NCBI GenBank assembly: GCA_016987375.1
Contig: PJRA01000114.1
Coordinates: 261,350-273,147, forward strand
Direction: 5' to 3'
DNA length: 11,798 bases
From: Brachionus koreanus
Taxonomy: Eukaryota; Rotifera; Eurotatoria; Ploima; Brachionidae
The translations under genes were made by a program, and so were the position numbers. The notes beneath the pieces were generated by a model, which was not told where the DNA came from, searched no databases, and saw only the letters and a program-made list of their open reading frames with translations. Below, one piece after another: positions 1-8,618 of this stretch (within the stretch, counting starts at the first letter, position 1; every line of letters starts with the position of its first letter).

Positions 1-1
1 C

Positions 2-137
2 CAGATTGTTGATAATAGTGCAACTTTGAATTTTGCACCATTTTGTATTTACAGAACTTGCTTTTGACTTTTAAAAGTAAAGTTATAAGATTTTTTAAAT
101 TTTTGTTCTGTTCTATTGTACTAAATTTCACAAAACC
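2..137 (+). repeat. Dispersed repeat A, left copy
   Basis: This stretch matches the reverse complement of about 10658-10790 at roughly 80% by eye. Shared blocks include ATAATAGTGCAACTTT, TTTACAGAA, TTTTGTTCTGTTCTATT and ACTAAATTTCACAAAACC. The similarity stops at about 137; the other end may continue outside the window. No coding capacity was seen. It is a dispersed noncoding repeat of unknown class. Confidence 0.75.
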
Positions 138-232
138 GATTTAATATCAACAATTAATCTGTCTAATCTCTAGATCAAAGTCTTTTAAAAAAACTGATGG
201 GTCAAAATAGAATGAGGTTTTACAGTTTTTAC

Positions 233-407
233 AGTTTCTTAAAAAAGACAATTTTAATATAAAATAGAAAACTTATTCATTTATAGTTTTTTTTAGATAC
301 TAACTAAGAATTTTTCTTTTAAAATTAAGATTCCAAAAAAATACCACAAGTTAAAATTTAATGGTGATTAATCTTTTAATATTCGATTTAGTTAAAATTT
401 GTTTTAC
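233..407 (+). repeat. Repeat B-C, left copy, outer part (B)
   Basis: This segment is about 90% identical by eye to the reverse complement of about 11520-11693. Shared blocks include ATTCATTTATAGTTTTTTTT, AAAATTAAGATTCCAAAAAA and TACCACAAGTTAAA. Weaker similarity, around AATAGAATGAGG, reaches out to about 205, beyond which the right copy carries about 70 extra bases. It continues as part C at 626-712 after interruption by the MITE at 412-625. Confidence 0.85.
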
Positions 408-629
408 TCAACACTAGAAAGCCCGGCTGATTTTTCATGAAAATTTAAAATAAAGTTATTAAGATAATTTGAAAAAATTCTTTGAGAATTTATTCATTTT
501 CTAAAAATTACAATTTAAATTTTTAGCTAATAAAAGTCATTTTTTTAAATTTTATTTATATGTGATAAAATTCAAAATTCAATTTTTCAAAAAGGAGTCT
601 AAAAAACCCCTCGAGCGTTCTAGTGTTAA
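408..629. mobile_element. piggyBac-like MITE with TTAA target duplication
   Basis: The element is 214 bp (412-625). Its ends form an imperfect terminal inverted repeat: CACTAGAAAGCCCG at the left and, reverse-complemented, CACTAGAACGCTCG at the right. It is flanked by TCAA (408-411, a mutated TTAA) and TTAA (626-629). The other copy of the host repeat reads straight across one TTAA at 11516-11519, so that copy is the empty site. A TTAA duplication with CACTAGAA-like ends is typical of the piggyBac superfamily. There is no ORF, so this is a non-autonomous element that would need a transposase in trans. Confidence 0.85.
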
Positions 630-712
630 AGAAAACAACTTTTCAAGTTGAGGGGTGAATTATAAGGAGGGGGGACGAAGTCCCCACTCCTTGTTCGTAG
701 ATATAAATAAAA
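626..712 (+). repeat. Repeat B-C, left copy, inner hairpin part (C)
   Basis: From 627 to 663 the sequence is a perfect inverted match to 11482-11518. Two hairpins lie in it. The first has stem 636-641/645-650 with loop TTC. The second is a 13-bp stem, 664-676/680-692, with loop GAA and one G/A mismatch (670/686). Similarity to the right copy fades by about 712, just before the first exon-like ORF. The strong GC content of the second hairpin stands out in this AT-rich DNA. Confidence 0.85.
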
Positions 713-735
713 TTTAAAATTATTTTTTTGCTAAG

Positions 736-2179
736 AAATTGCACACTGAGTTTAGACAAGTTGTGAAAAATTTCAAAGAAATATGCGATTCAAAATTATT
801 CAATGCCCGCTTCAACATATTCTATTGGCTATTTCAGCACAATCCAAAACTTGCTCAACAAATGTGGCATCAACAAAATGTAATGAATGAAATAAAAAGA
901 AGCGAGGAAGTTAAAAAAGCTCAAACGGAACCAAAAGCTGCTCAAGCTACACCTGAAGTAAAAACCCCAACTAGAAATCATTCAAAATTTAATGAGACCT
1001 CATATTTGTCTGTTAATGAATTTCAAACACCCGAAACTCGTGTGAGTCAAAAATCATTTTTGGAAAAACCAATTGCAGACATAAAATTTCCTTCAAATAT
1101 TAATATTCTAGAACAGCTAAGAAAATCTGCAGATGCTTTTAATTCGAGTCAACAGAGTCTTGACAACGAAGATGAAGGAGAATATTATGATGAAGAGGGA
1201 GAGTACTACGGTGATGAAAACTATCAAGAGGATGATGAGGCTGATGGTAGAATGGCAAATGAAAATACAAAGCAAGACACATTTTTGTCTTGTGAAGATT
1301 TCGATTTGAATAAGTCAGATCTAACCAAGTCGTCAATTAATGAACTTCAGGTCTTGTTTAACCAAAATGCTTATCTATACACGTATGATATTAGTAAAAA
1401 ACTTTGGATACCAAAAGGCAAATGTAAATTGGAAGTGATTGGAGATGAAATAAGTCAAAAAGGAGAGTTTAAGGCTCATATAATTTGCAATTTATTGGAT
1501 GATAAGAAAGTGAGCGAATTTAATGTCTCAAGGTTTACAAATTTGGGTGACTTCAAAAACTCCACAAGTGCCATTTATTGGTTTGAGACCAAAAAAGCTT
1601 TGAACAATTGCTGTGAGCCGGCTGGAGCTAGATTTGAGAGCGATTTGAAAAAGAATGAGTTCAAAAATGTGATAGAAAATTGTCAAAAAAAAATGGAAAA
1701 TAATAAATCAAAATTAGAGACTCGGTCTTCCAATTCGTTTCTGTGTCCAACAGACCTGCTTCCTGATGATCTAGTGTGCAAATTTGAAAAGCAAATAACT
1801 TTTATTCTAGATGAAAAATTTCATCAAACTTGTTCTGTTTTGAACATTACTCCTATTGATAAAGTATATTTTTTGACAATAAAGCAAAATGAGGCCATCA
1901 TTTTTAAGCACATAATTGCGTCAGATCAATCTTATGAAATTAGGTAATTAATCTTTGGAAAATAGAATATTTAAAAATTATCCAAATTTTTTTGTTAGTG
2001 AAAAGCCTAAGCTCCATCAGCACATATTCAAGTACAGAATTACTGCAGAGCAAGTAAGGGTTGACAATTTAGCAAAAAAACAATCGAATGAAAACACAGT
2101 ATTTGATATTTCTTTAATTTTTTCTAGTAGTCCAGCTTTAAATGAATTCATCAATGTACTAAATTTGAAAAAAAATTAA
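736..2179 (+). CDS. RanBD-like (RanBP2/Nup-type) protein, 3' part of gene
   Basis: The coding sequence joins 736-1943 and 1999-2179 (462 codons). It begins after TTTTTTTGCTAAG, which looks like a splice acceptor. No ATG exists upstream in frame (a stop lies at 715-717), so the true start is probably in an upstream exon; the first in-frame ATG is at 862. Numbering codon 739 as residue 1, there is a helical N-terminal piece (about 1-60), a polar linker, an acidic Glu/Tyr/Asp-rich stretch (141-170), then a divergent Ran-binding domain (about 200-316). This domain has the LYTYDISKKLWIPKG strand pattern, a later W281-F282 pair and a C-terminal helix, FKNVIENC. A second PH-like or RanBD-like region (about 342 to the end) spans the intron and ends in another such helix. 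RanBDs bind Ran-GTP at the nuclear pore or in transport. Alternatives are a Nup50/RanBP3-like protein or a 5'-truncated copy. RanBD assignment is moderate; the exon join is good. Confidence 0.65.
1944..1998 (+). other. Spliceosomal intron, 55 bp
   Basis: The donor is AG|GTAATTAAT and the acceptor TTTTTTTGTTAG|TG. Without splicing the upstream frame stops at 1945-1947, inside the donor. Splicing joins two open frames in phase (an AG + T serine codon) and extends a continuous domain-like sequence for 60 residues. Very short introns are normal in compact invertebrate genomes. Confidence 0.8.
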
Positions 2180-2262
2180 AAAAAAAAAATTTATTTTGTA
2201 TCAAAAACCAGTTATTTAAAGCCAAAAAAAATTCTCATCATTAAATCGAATTTAATAATTTC

Positions 2263-2268
2263 AATAAA
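2263..2268 (+). promoter_or_regulatory. Candidate poly(A) signal AATAAA
   Basis: A canonical AATAAA lies 84 bp past the stop codon of the RanBD-like gene. The flanking DNA is very AT-rich, so chance occurrence is possible. Confidence 0.4.
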
Positions 2269-3960
2269 AATCGATGAATTTAAATAAATTTTTAAAAATT
2301 TTATTTTTTTTTTTAATTGTTTAAAGTAAATAATAACTATAGGTCTGAAACTAATTATAAAAAAACACAGCTTTAAATCCAAATTGAACTAGAAATTAAA
2401 GGCTGTATTCAAGATTGATTATACAAGTATTTGATTACCCTAAGATCCTAAATGATATAATTAAGATAGTTTAAAAATACTTGTTTAAATGATGAGTATA
2501 AGATTTAATTAGAATAATTTTTTAAAAATTCAGAATTATTAAAAAAATCATTTAAAAATTTAAAATAAGCTTTTATGCAATTATGAATTTTTATAAGAGA
2601 TAAATTCAACAAAAAAAAGAAAAAAAGAAATTAATAAAATATTCTAAAAAAATAAACTTGAAATAATAATATAATAATATAAAGCGGGTGGCTGTCCTAG
2701 AATTCATTTAGAAAAAAATGATGGTCCGATAATGAACGATTATGATACCCATTTTTTTGATGCAGTTTCTAGAATTCATAATTTTTTGAAACTTCTTTTA
2801 AAAATTTGTTCACTCTGGTCTTTTAATTGACTTTTACCAACTACCTAGATTGTCCTCATATTACACCATACATGCCAGTTAAATGAACCATTTTGTAGAG
2901 AATGTTTTTTGATTAAAATCCGGCATTAATTTTTTTTCCATCTAGTTTTCAAGATATAATAAAAAAACACCAAAAAATGTTTCAAAATCTAATAAGCTTG
3001 ATTTTTACTGTAGCATGTAAAACTTCAATAATCCATTTTAAGTATTTCTCCTCATCCAGTACCACGTGAATGACTTTTTAAATTGGACACTGTCTAAATT
3101 GAATTAATGGAGGCATAGGTTTGGGAAAATTTTCCAAACTATATTATTATTATTATTATTTCAGTGAAAGCCTTTAAGGCGATGTTAAAAGAAAAAAAAA
3201 TAAACTAAAATAAAGAGGATTAGAGAATTAAATGATAAATTTGCCAAACTATACTGATATTTTTTTGATTTATTTTCCTCTTTTGTTGTTGAATCTTTAT
3301 AATCGTATCCTTTAATTTAAGTTCGCTTTTATACTTCGGAATTAAGACTTTAAACATCGTTTACCATTGCTTAAAATTTCCTGAGTAGCTTAGTAACCCC
3401 AGTCAAAGCAGCGTTTTAGCATTTGTATTGTTTAGCAATGTCTTTATAAAATATATTTTATATTTGTTTTATTTTAAAATACTTCATATTTTCAAAATAA
3501 AATTTTTTTTTTCAAAAAAAAATTCAATATACCACTGTATTTTTAGAAACTTTATATCGAATTGATAATTTAAATTTATTTTATAATCAAGGAGGCGTTA
3601 TTTTTTAATAACTTAATTTCAGAGTAACAAAAGAATAAACTCTTACAAAAAGCAAAATAACAAAAAATCAGAAAAAAAAATTTACCTTCAAAGGCAAAAG
3701 TTTTAAATAACTAAATTTTAAGACATCGATTAAAATGATAAGAAATAGTAAATTAAAATTAAAATTTAAGTTAAAATAAATTAAGTTTTTTTAAAAAAAA
3801 TCATTATTTGTGAAACTCAAATTTGGGCGTAATAATTTGTTAGATAAAATATTAAATAGATTATAAAAAGATTCAGACATCATAACATATTTGATTGAAT
3901 AAATTCGAAAAAACAGTTTTCTCAATTAAACAAAGGGAAAATTATTAATATTATAAATCA
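2269..3960. other. AT-rich intergenic spacer with a repeat-like island
   Basis: No convincing ORF was found. About 2685-3135 is visibly less AT-rich and begins GCGGGTGGCTGTCC; it contains two copies of CTAGAATTCAT (2697-2707 and 2769-2779). It ends near a 12-bp palindrome (GGAAAATTTTCC, 3124-3135), and looks like a decayed noncoding dispersed repeat of unknown class. The rest is A/T runs typical of the neighbouring spacers. Confidence 0.5.
3143..3160. repeat. (ATT)6 microsatellite
   Basis: Six uninterrupted ATT units directly follow the 12-bp palindrome at 3124-3135. Confidence 0.9.
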
Positions 3961-3965
3961 TTTAG

Positions 3966-3971
3966 TTTATT
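3966..3971 (-). promoter_or_regulatory. Candidate poly(A) signal for the repeat-precursor gene
   Basis: TTTATT on the plus strand is AATAAA on the coding strand, 32 bp past the stop codon. The spacing suits a short 3' UTR. Confidence 0.55.
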
Positions 3972-4003
3972 TAAATAAATTCTTTTGAAAATATACAATT
4001 TAA

Positions 4004-4501
4004 TTATTTTCCAATGCCCAATAATCCAGCCAAATCCATGATTGATGACAAATCAACGTTGGCAATAACAGTGCTCAAGAGATTGTTGAAGGCAGCTTGA
4101 ACCAAAGCAGTCAAATCATCAATGATTCTTTGTTTGTCGCTCAAGTCTCTTTTACCAATGCCCAATAATCCAGCCAAATCCATGATTGATGACAAATCAA
4201 CGTTGGCAATAACAGTGCTCAAGAGATTGTTGAAGGCAGCTTGAACCAAAGCAGTCAAATCATCAATGATTCTTTGTTTGTCGCTCAAGTCTCTTTTACC
4301 AATGCCCAATAATCCAGCCAAATCCATGATTGATGACAAATCAACGTTGGCAATAACAGTGCTCAAGAGATTGTTGAAGGCAGCTTGAACCAAAGCAGTC
4401 AAATCATCTATGATTTTTTGTTGACTCAATAAGTCATTTGTAATTGGTGTAGCAGATGCAGCTACCAAACAAGCACACAAAATTGTAACTATTTTAAACA
4501 T
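4004..4501 (-). CDS. Secreted tandem-repeat peptide precursor (mmr-like layout)
   Basis: The 165-aa intronless protein starts with a clear signal peptide (MFK, hydrophobic IVTILCACLVAA, likely cleavage after ASA at residue 17). The rest is almost entirely three tandem repeats: residues 23-70, 71-118 and 119-165. Each 48-aa unit opens DLSDKQR (DLLSQQK in the first), continues as a long hydrophobic/acidic amphipathic segment and ends LLGIGKR. The last unit stops after GK. GKR is the classical signature for dibasic cleavage and C-terminal amidation in neuropeptide and hormone precursors, so each unit could yield a peptide ending in Ile-amide. No N-glycosylation sequon or cysteine lies in the repeats. 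Signal peptide plus near-perfect repeats with the last cut by the stop resembles the published mate-recognition genes of Brachionus (units of 87-92 codons there), but homology is not shown. A structural, antimicrobial or other surface peptide is possible. Confidence 0.85.
   Translation of the reverse strand: MFKIVTILCACLVAASATPITNDLLSQQKIIDDLTALVQAAFNNLLSTVIANVDLSSIMDLAGLLGIGKRDLSDKQRIIDDLTALVQAAFNNLLSTVIANVDLSSIMDLAGLLGIGKRDLSDKQRIIDDLTALVQAAFNNLLSTVIANVDLSSIMDLAGLLGIGK
4007..4435 (-). repeat. Three 144-bp tandem coding repeats
   Basis: The units are 4292-4435 (first), 4148-4291 (second) and 4007-4147 (third, cut by the stop). Units two and three appear identical over 141 bp apart from the final bases at the stop. 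Unit one is identical to them over 4299-4408 and differs only in its N-terminal codons. Identity includes third codon positions, which points to recent duplication or concerted evolution. Confidence 0.9.
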
Positions 4502-4532
4502 TTTTTTATTTTAATTCTTTTTCTTGATTTTT

Positions 4533-4542
4533 CTTATATAAA
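4533..4542 (-). promoter_or_regulatory. Candidate TATA box for the repeat-precursor gene
   Basis: On the coding strand the sequence is TTTATATAAG, about 32 bp upstream of the ATG. This would give a very short 5' UTR. The AT-rich context lowers specificity, although TATATAAG is a good match. Confidence 0.5.
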
Positions 4543-4544
4543 TA

Positions 4545-5925
4545 ACTTTAATTTTGAGAAAATAGCACATTGATAATATTCGACAAGATTTATTTATCGA
4601 TAAATTAAGGTGTTTTTTTTTTTTTGAAAATTTTTTTAAAGATTTTTTTACATTTTATCAATCGTTTTATATTTAACTTTTAAATAATGATATCCTCAAA
4701 TTTTTCAATTTTTTTCATTAAAAAAATACATCATTTCTTATAATATTTTTTTATTAAATATTGTTTTGTAAAAATTTTAAGTCATAATTAATAATTTATT
4801 GCTTTTTTTTTCTTTGACCTTTTATATTATAATATCTCTAAAAAATTTATTTCCAAAAAATAAATGTCAACGAAAAAAACTTTTCAGAAAAATTGTGTAA
4901 AAGAAATTTTTTTGCAAAATTAATTTAATATCCTATAAGCAGAACATTTAATTTAGATAAAATAATTTAAAAGATATACATGCAAAAATTATCAATATAG
5001 GAAAAAAAGACTCTCATTATATAAAAATAAATAATAAATATGCCCCAAATTTTTCTAATATATTAAAATATGAACCTAATCAGCAATTGCTCAATAGAGA
5101 TTTACCAAATTTCTTCGTATATTTTCTCACTAGAACAATTTTAAAATTTTAAAAGAAGATCTTTGGGTTATTTGATGTCCTTGGTCACATAATTTAAGTT
5201 TTAGTTCATCCATATTGCGCAGGTGTTCGAATTGGGAGCAGATTTCGTGCACGCTTTCTTTTCAATAAACTAAACCAAAATAACTTCAAATCTATTTTAT
5301 GTCTTTTTTTTTGTTGAAATTTAAAAAATATGTCTCATAATGTAAATGATCTTCTTAATCAATAAATTAATTTTTTTAGTTAGCTATTAAAGAATTAATC
5401 AGGCTTTCAATAATTTTAATTTTTCATCATGATGATTTCTTAAAGAATTGTTAATGAATTTTGAATGAAATTCAGTCCAATATCTTAAAAGAATCATTAC
5501 ATATTTTCCTTATGAAATTTTTAAAGAATCATTAAATTTGGATTGACTGGGTTTCTTGGTCAGCGTAAACAAGTTTTTAAATGCTGGTCAATTAATAACT
5601 TACATAAACACTTTTGCAATACGCTGCGGCAGCTTGGAATCTATTTTTGGAAAAACGATATAGAAATAAGAACAAAGAAAAATAGAACGACATGCAACTA
5701 AATTGGTCCCTGAGATTAAGCACCTAAGATTAACAGATAGATTATTGGTGCTTGGTTTAACTTCTATAAAAGTGAGATGACTTAATTATTTTTAAATAAA
5801 AAAAAATAAAAAAAAATTTTTCTCATCTTTGTTTCTTGGTTTATTCTTAGTTTCAAAAAGGCCCAATTTCAATATTTCTTCATCAATAACATAGCAATAA
5901 GATAAATATTTTAAAAATAAGATAA
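4545..5925. other. AT-rich intergenic spacer
   Basis: No gene was found. About 5382-5540 carries several imperfect copies of TTAAAGAATCATTAA at irregular spacing (for example near 5386, 5441, 5485 and 5521). A less AT-rich patch at 5150-5265 has a faint LINE-like relic, listed separately. A 7-bp stem, AAGCACC/GGTGCTT, lies near 5719-5755 with no recognisable RNA gene around it. Confidence 0.5.
5154..5225 (-). pseudogene. Possible LINE endonuclease N-terminal relic
   Basis: On the minus strand one frame reads RNMDELKLKLCDQGHQITQR. This recalls the 'N-K-x-DEL-K-x-L' opening of apurinic endonuclease domains in non-LTR retrotransposons. The fragment is only about 25 codons, has no visible continuation and could be chance. 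The patch is also richer in G+C than its surroundings. Confidence 0.25.
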
Positions 5926-5941
5926 TTTTTTATTTTTTAAC

Positions 5942-5947
5942 TTTATT
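5942..5947 (-). promoter_or_regulatory. Candidate poly(A) signal for the SDR gene
   Basis: AATAAA on the coding strand lies 27 bp past the stop. A second possible copy is at 5929-5934. Confidence 0.5.
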
Positions 5948-5974
5948 AAGCTAATCACTAATTGAAAATTTAAA

Positions 5975-6958
5975 TTAATTTGGTGGATTTCTAAGCCATT
6001 CTTTAGAAATATTCCACAATTTCATTGCTTTTTCTTCATCTATTGCATATTTAAGATAGCCAAAAAAGCTCTTTTGAGCTTCTGTAATAGATTCTTTTAG
6101 TTCCGAAAAGCCGCAATTTTCAAGATAAATTCCACCTTTACCTTCTAATTCAGGAGCTATCGCCGCCCATACACTTGTACTTGCACCTTGTTCAACTGAT
6201 TTTAAATTTGGATTCGGATTACCATTTTGATCTTCAAGATTGAATTTCAATTTTTCTTCTTTGGTCATATGTCTTTGAAGTCCAGTGAGAATGACACCAG
6301 GCATCAAAGAATTCGAAACAATACCTTCTTTTTCATAAATTTTTGTTAATGCAATCGAAAAAAGTATATTCGCTGTTTTCGACTGACCGTAAGCAGCCCA
6401 TGGATCGTAGTCTCTTTTATTAAAATTGATGTCCTCTAAGTCAACATCAGAAAATATGTGAGCTAACGACGATACAGAAATAACTCGCGATTTTCTACCG
6501 CTTAATTCGGCGGCTTGCTTCAATGCAGGTATTAGGCCTAGAGTTAAAGCAAAATGGCCCATATGATTTGTTCCGAATTGAAGCTCAAAACCATCTTTGG
6601 TAAATGTTTTTGGACATGCCATTACTCCAGCATTGTTGACCAAAATATGAAGGGGTCTTTTTTTAGCTAGAAATTTTTTTACAAATTCGTCAACACTCTT
6701 CAGTGAATCAAGCTCCAACTTTTCAATTTCCAAGTTTGGATTACCAGTGTATTGCCTGATATCATTAGCAACTGATTCCAATTTTTTCATATCCCTAGCG
6801 GCTAGAACTACCCGAGCTCCTGATTGAGCTAATGCCCTAGCAGTTTCAATCCCGATTCCTGATGATGCACCAGTAACAATTACTTCGTATCCAGTTAAAT
6901 CATGACCTCGAACTACTTCAAGTGCTGTCGTTTTATCATTAAATTTTTCATTCGACAT
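5975..6958 (-). CDS. Short-chain dehydrogenase/reductase (retinol dehydrogenase/WWOX-like)
   Basis: This 327-aa single-exon protein is a complete classical SDR-type NAD(P)-dependent oxidoreductase. The Rossmann cofactor motif TGASSGIG is at residues 29-36, and LAAR (52-55) places an Arg after the second strand, favouring NADP(H). NNAG is at 108-111 and the active-site Asn at 131 (NHMGHF). The catalytic Ser is 164 (VSS), with Tyr190 and Lys194 (YGQSK). MPG (219-221) is followed by T225. Length and motif order suit the retinol dehydrogenase 11-14/WWOX-like group, which reduces or oxidises retinoids, steroids or other lipids; the substrate cannot be told from sequence. No N-terminal membrane anchor is seen, so it is probably cytosolic. 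The ATG follows CTAAA, and the string TTAATTTCAG ends 7 bases before it, a possible splice acceptor. No disabling lesion is present. Confidence 0.93.
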   Translation of the reverse strand: MSNEKFNDKTTALEVVRGHDLTGYEVIVTGASSGIGIETARALAQSGARVVLAARDMKKLESVANDIRQYTGNPNLEIEKLELDSLKSVDEFVKKFLAKKRPLHILVNNAGVMACPKTFTKDGFELQFGTNHMGHFALTLGLIPALKQAAELSGRKSRVISVSSLAHIFSDVDLEDINFNKRDYDPWAAYGQSKTANILFSIALTKIYEKEGIVSNSLMPGVILTGLQRHMTKEEKLKFNLEDQNGNPNPNLKSVEQGASTSVWAAIAPELEGKGGIYLENCGFSELKESITEAQKSFFGYLKYAIDEEKAMKLWNISKEWLRNPPN

Positions 6959-6965
6959 TTTAGAG

Positions 6966-6975
6966 CTGAAATTAA
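6966..6975 (-). promoter_or_regulatory. Possible splice acceptor just upstream of the SDR start
   Basis: On the coding strand the sequence is TTAATTTCAG followed by CTCTAAA and ATG. This would fit a 5'-UTR intron or spliced-leader trans-splicing, which is known in bdelloid rotifers. No transcript evidence is available and T-rich CAG strings are common by chance. Confidence 0.35.
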
Positions 6976-8555
6976 TAAATTTTATGTCGGCAAAAAATTA
7001 AAAGCTTTAACACAAATGTAAATTTTTAAAAATTTATGAAAAAATAAATTAAAGTGCTTTTTTTTTTATTTGATTAGAGTTTTCTAGAAAAATAATTTTA
7101 CCTTTATATTTATGTAAAACGATTTAATTTTAAAAAATTTTAAAAACTTCAATTTAATCGCTAAATAAAATTTAAATTAATTTATCTCAAAGAAGAATTT
7201 TTTAGATTTATTTATTATTCCTTAAAATAATAAAATTATAATACCCTTTTTATTTTAACATTTAAGCAATTTAAAATTTATTTTGGTAAAGATTTTAAAT
7301 TTAAAGCTAATGCTTTAATTGATAGCTAAATCTCATCAAATTTTAATTTATTTTAGATTGATTGTTCTGACAATTAATAATAAATTTAAAATTCTCATTT
7401 TTGATTTCTTTTAGAATAAAATTAAAAAAATAAATACACACCATAAAATCTATTTATTTAACATCCAAAAAATTAAATAAATACCAATACAATAATAATG
7501 CTTTTTTATGTTATATTAAATTTTATTATTTAAATAGCAAAATTTCAAAATATCTAATAGTCTTCGAGTTTTAATCTTGTATAAATAAATAAATAAAAGA
7601 ATAATTTTGTTGATCTTATATATATTTAGATTTTATGAGAGTTGGATCATTTAGTTTCTTAATTTATGCTTAAAAAAATATCTAACTATTCTTAATTATT
7701 GGTTATAATTTATTTAACAAAGAAAATTAGTATATTTCATTAAGAATTGAGTTTATAAAATAACTTATCCTTTAGAGAAGCATTTATATTTATTTTCATT
7801 TTTGTCCTGAGCCTTTTTCCATTAGAAACCAGAAAAAAATAAGCTAATTATTTTTTTTCATAAAGGTCTTTTGAAAAAAAATTTTATGATTTGTAAACTA
7901 ATTATTTTTTTTTCTAGAATAAAGCCTTTTCAAAAAAAATTTTTTTTTTCATAAATTAAAATAATAAAAAAAAGAAGTAAAAAATAAAATTTTTAAAAAA
8001 TCATGAGCAGAAAATCATATGCTTTTGAATATATGCCGAAAAAAAACTCAACTTTTACAATGGATAGAAAAGTATATTCTAATATAAGAAGATCTTAATA
8101 AATTTAAAATTTCGAAATGACTGAAATTTCACATATAAAATAAAATTTAAGCATAAATTCCCTTTGAATCTTTTGGCTAAAAACACTCAAAATGGTGAAA
8201 TTTTTTGTCGATAATTTTTAGAAATTTAATATTTTTGCAACATAAACCCAAATTGAAAAATTCAAAACAGACTCATCAAAGCTACATTTAAATTTCTAGG
8301 TGCATTTTTTATTATTTTTCAAAACTTTGAATTTTTAGATCATAAAAAAATTGAATTTTGATTAAAATAAAAACTATTTGGCGTACATTTGAGACACAAA
8401 TTTAGAAAGATTTCTTACGAGAAAGCAATTTTTGCATACATTTATAAGTGAATTAGTTTTTGATGTAAATCAAAATAAATCAAATATAATAATTATCAAG
8501 TGTAAATCATATATCGATTTTTTTCTCAAAAATAAACCAAAAGTCGAATGAAATC
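6976..8555. other. AT-rich spacer between divergent genes
   Basis: No gene was found. The stretch holds homopolymer runs and a diverged tandem duplication (about 7840-7893 and 7894-7950), with units starting TAAGCTAATTATTTT and TAAACTAATTATTTT. A short AAAT run lies at about 7583-7598. Promoters of the SDR gene (leftward) and the ATP-grasp gene (rightward) must lie here. Confidence 0.5.
7840..7950 (+). repeat. Diverged tandem duplication of about 54 bp
   Basis: Two adjacent units share the order CTAATTATTTTTTTT, then ATAAAG, TCTTTT or CCTTTT, A-run, T-run. Because they are mostly A/T, part of the similarity may be composition. Confidence 0.4.
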
Positions 8556-8559
8556 TTTT

Positions 8560-8565
8560 TATAAG
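8560..8565 (+). promoter_or_regulatory. Candidate TATA box for the ATP-grasp gene
   Basis: TATAAG in the context TTTTTATAAGATTTT lies 53 bp upstream of the ATG. It would place a start site near 8590 and give a 5' UTR of about 30 bases. Confidence 0.4.
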
Positions 8566-8618
8566 ATTTTTGCTGAGGCAAATAAATTCTGTTGTAAAAA
8601 TAAATAATTTGAGACAAA

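Noticed and set aside
626..712. Helitron 3' end
   Set aside because: The GC-rich hairpin is suggestive, but no CTRR follows it at the expected distance and no matching TC 5' end was seen.
1139..1336. Minus-strand ORF of 65 codons
   Set aside because: It is antisense to the acidic stretch of the RanBD-like gene; His/Leu-rich composition is the reverse complement of GAT/GAA codons.
4007..4435. CRISPR-like array
   Set aside because: The 144-bp units are coding, in frame and directly adjacent without spacers.
5215..5245. tRNA gene, from a GTTCGAATT string
   Set aside because: The string fails the B-box consensus at its last base, and no A box or cloverleaf could be built around it.
5641..5655. 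snRNA or spliced-leader RNA gene, from an Sm-like ATTTTTGG
   Set aside because: No snRNA core motif, leader/donor sequence or flanking stem was found; the match is short.
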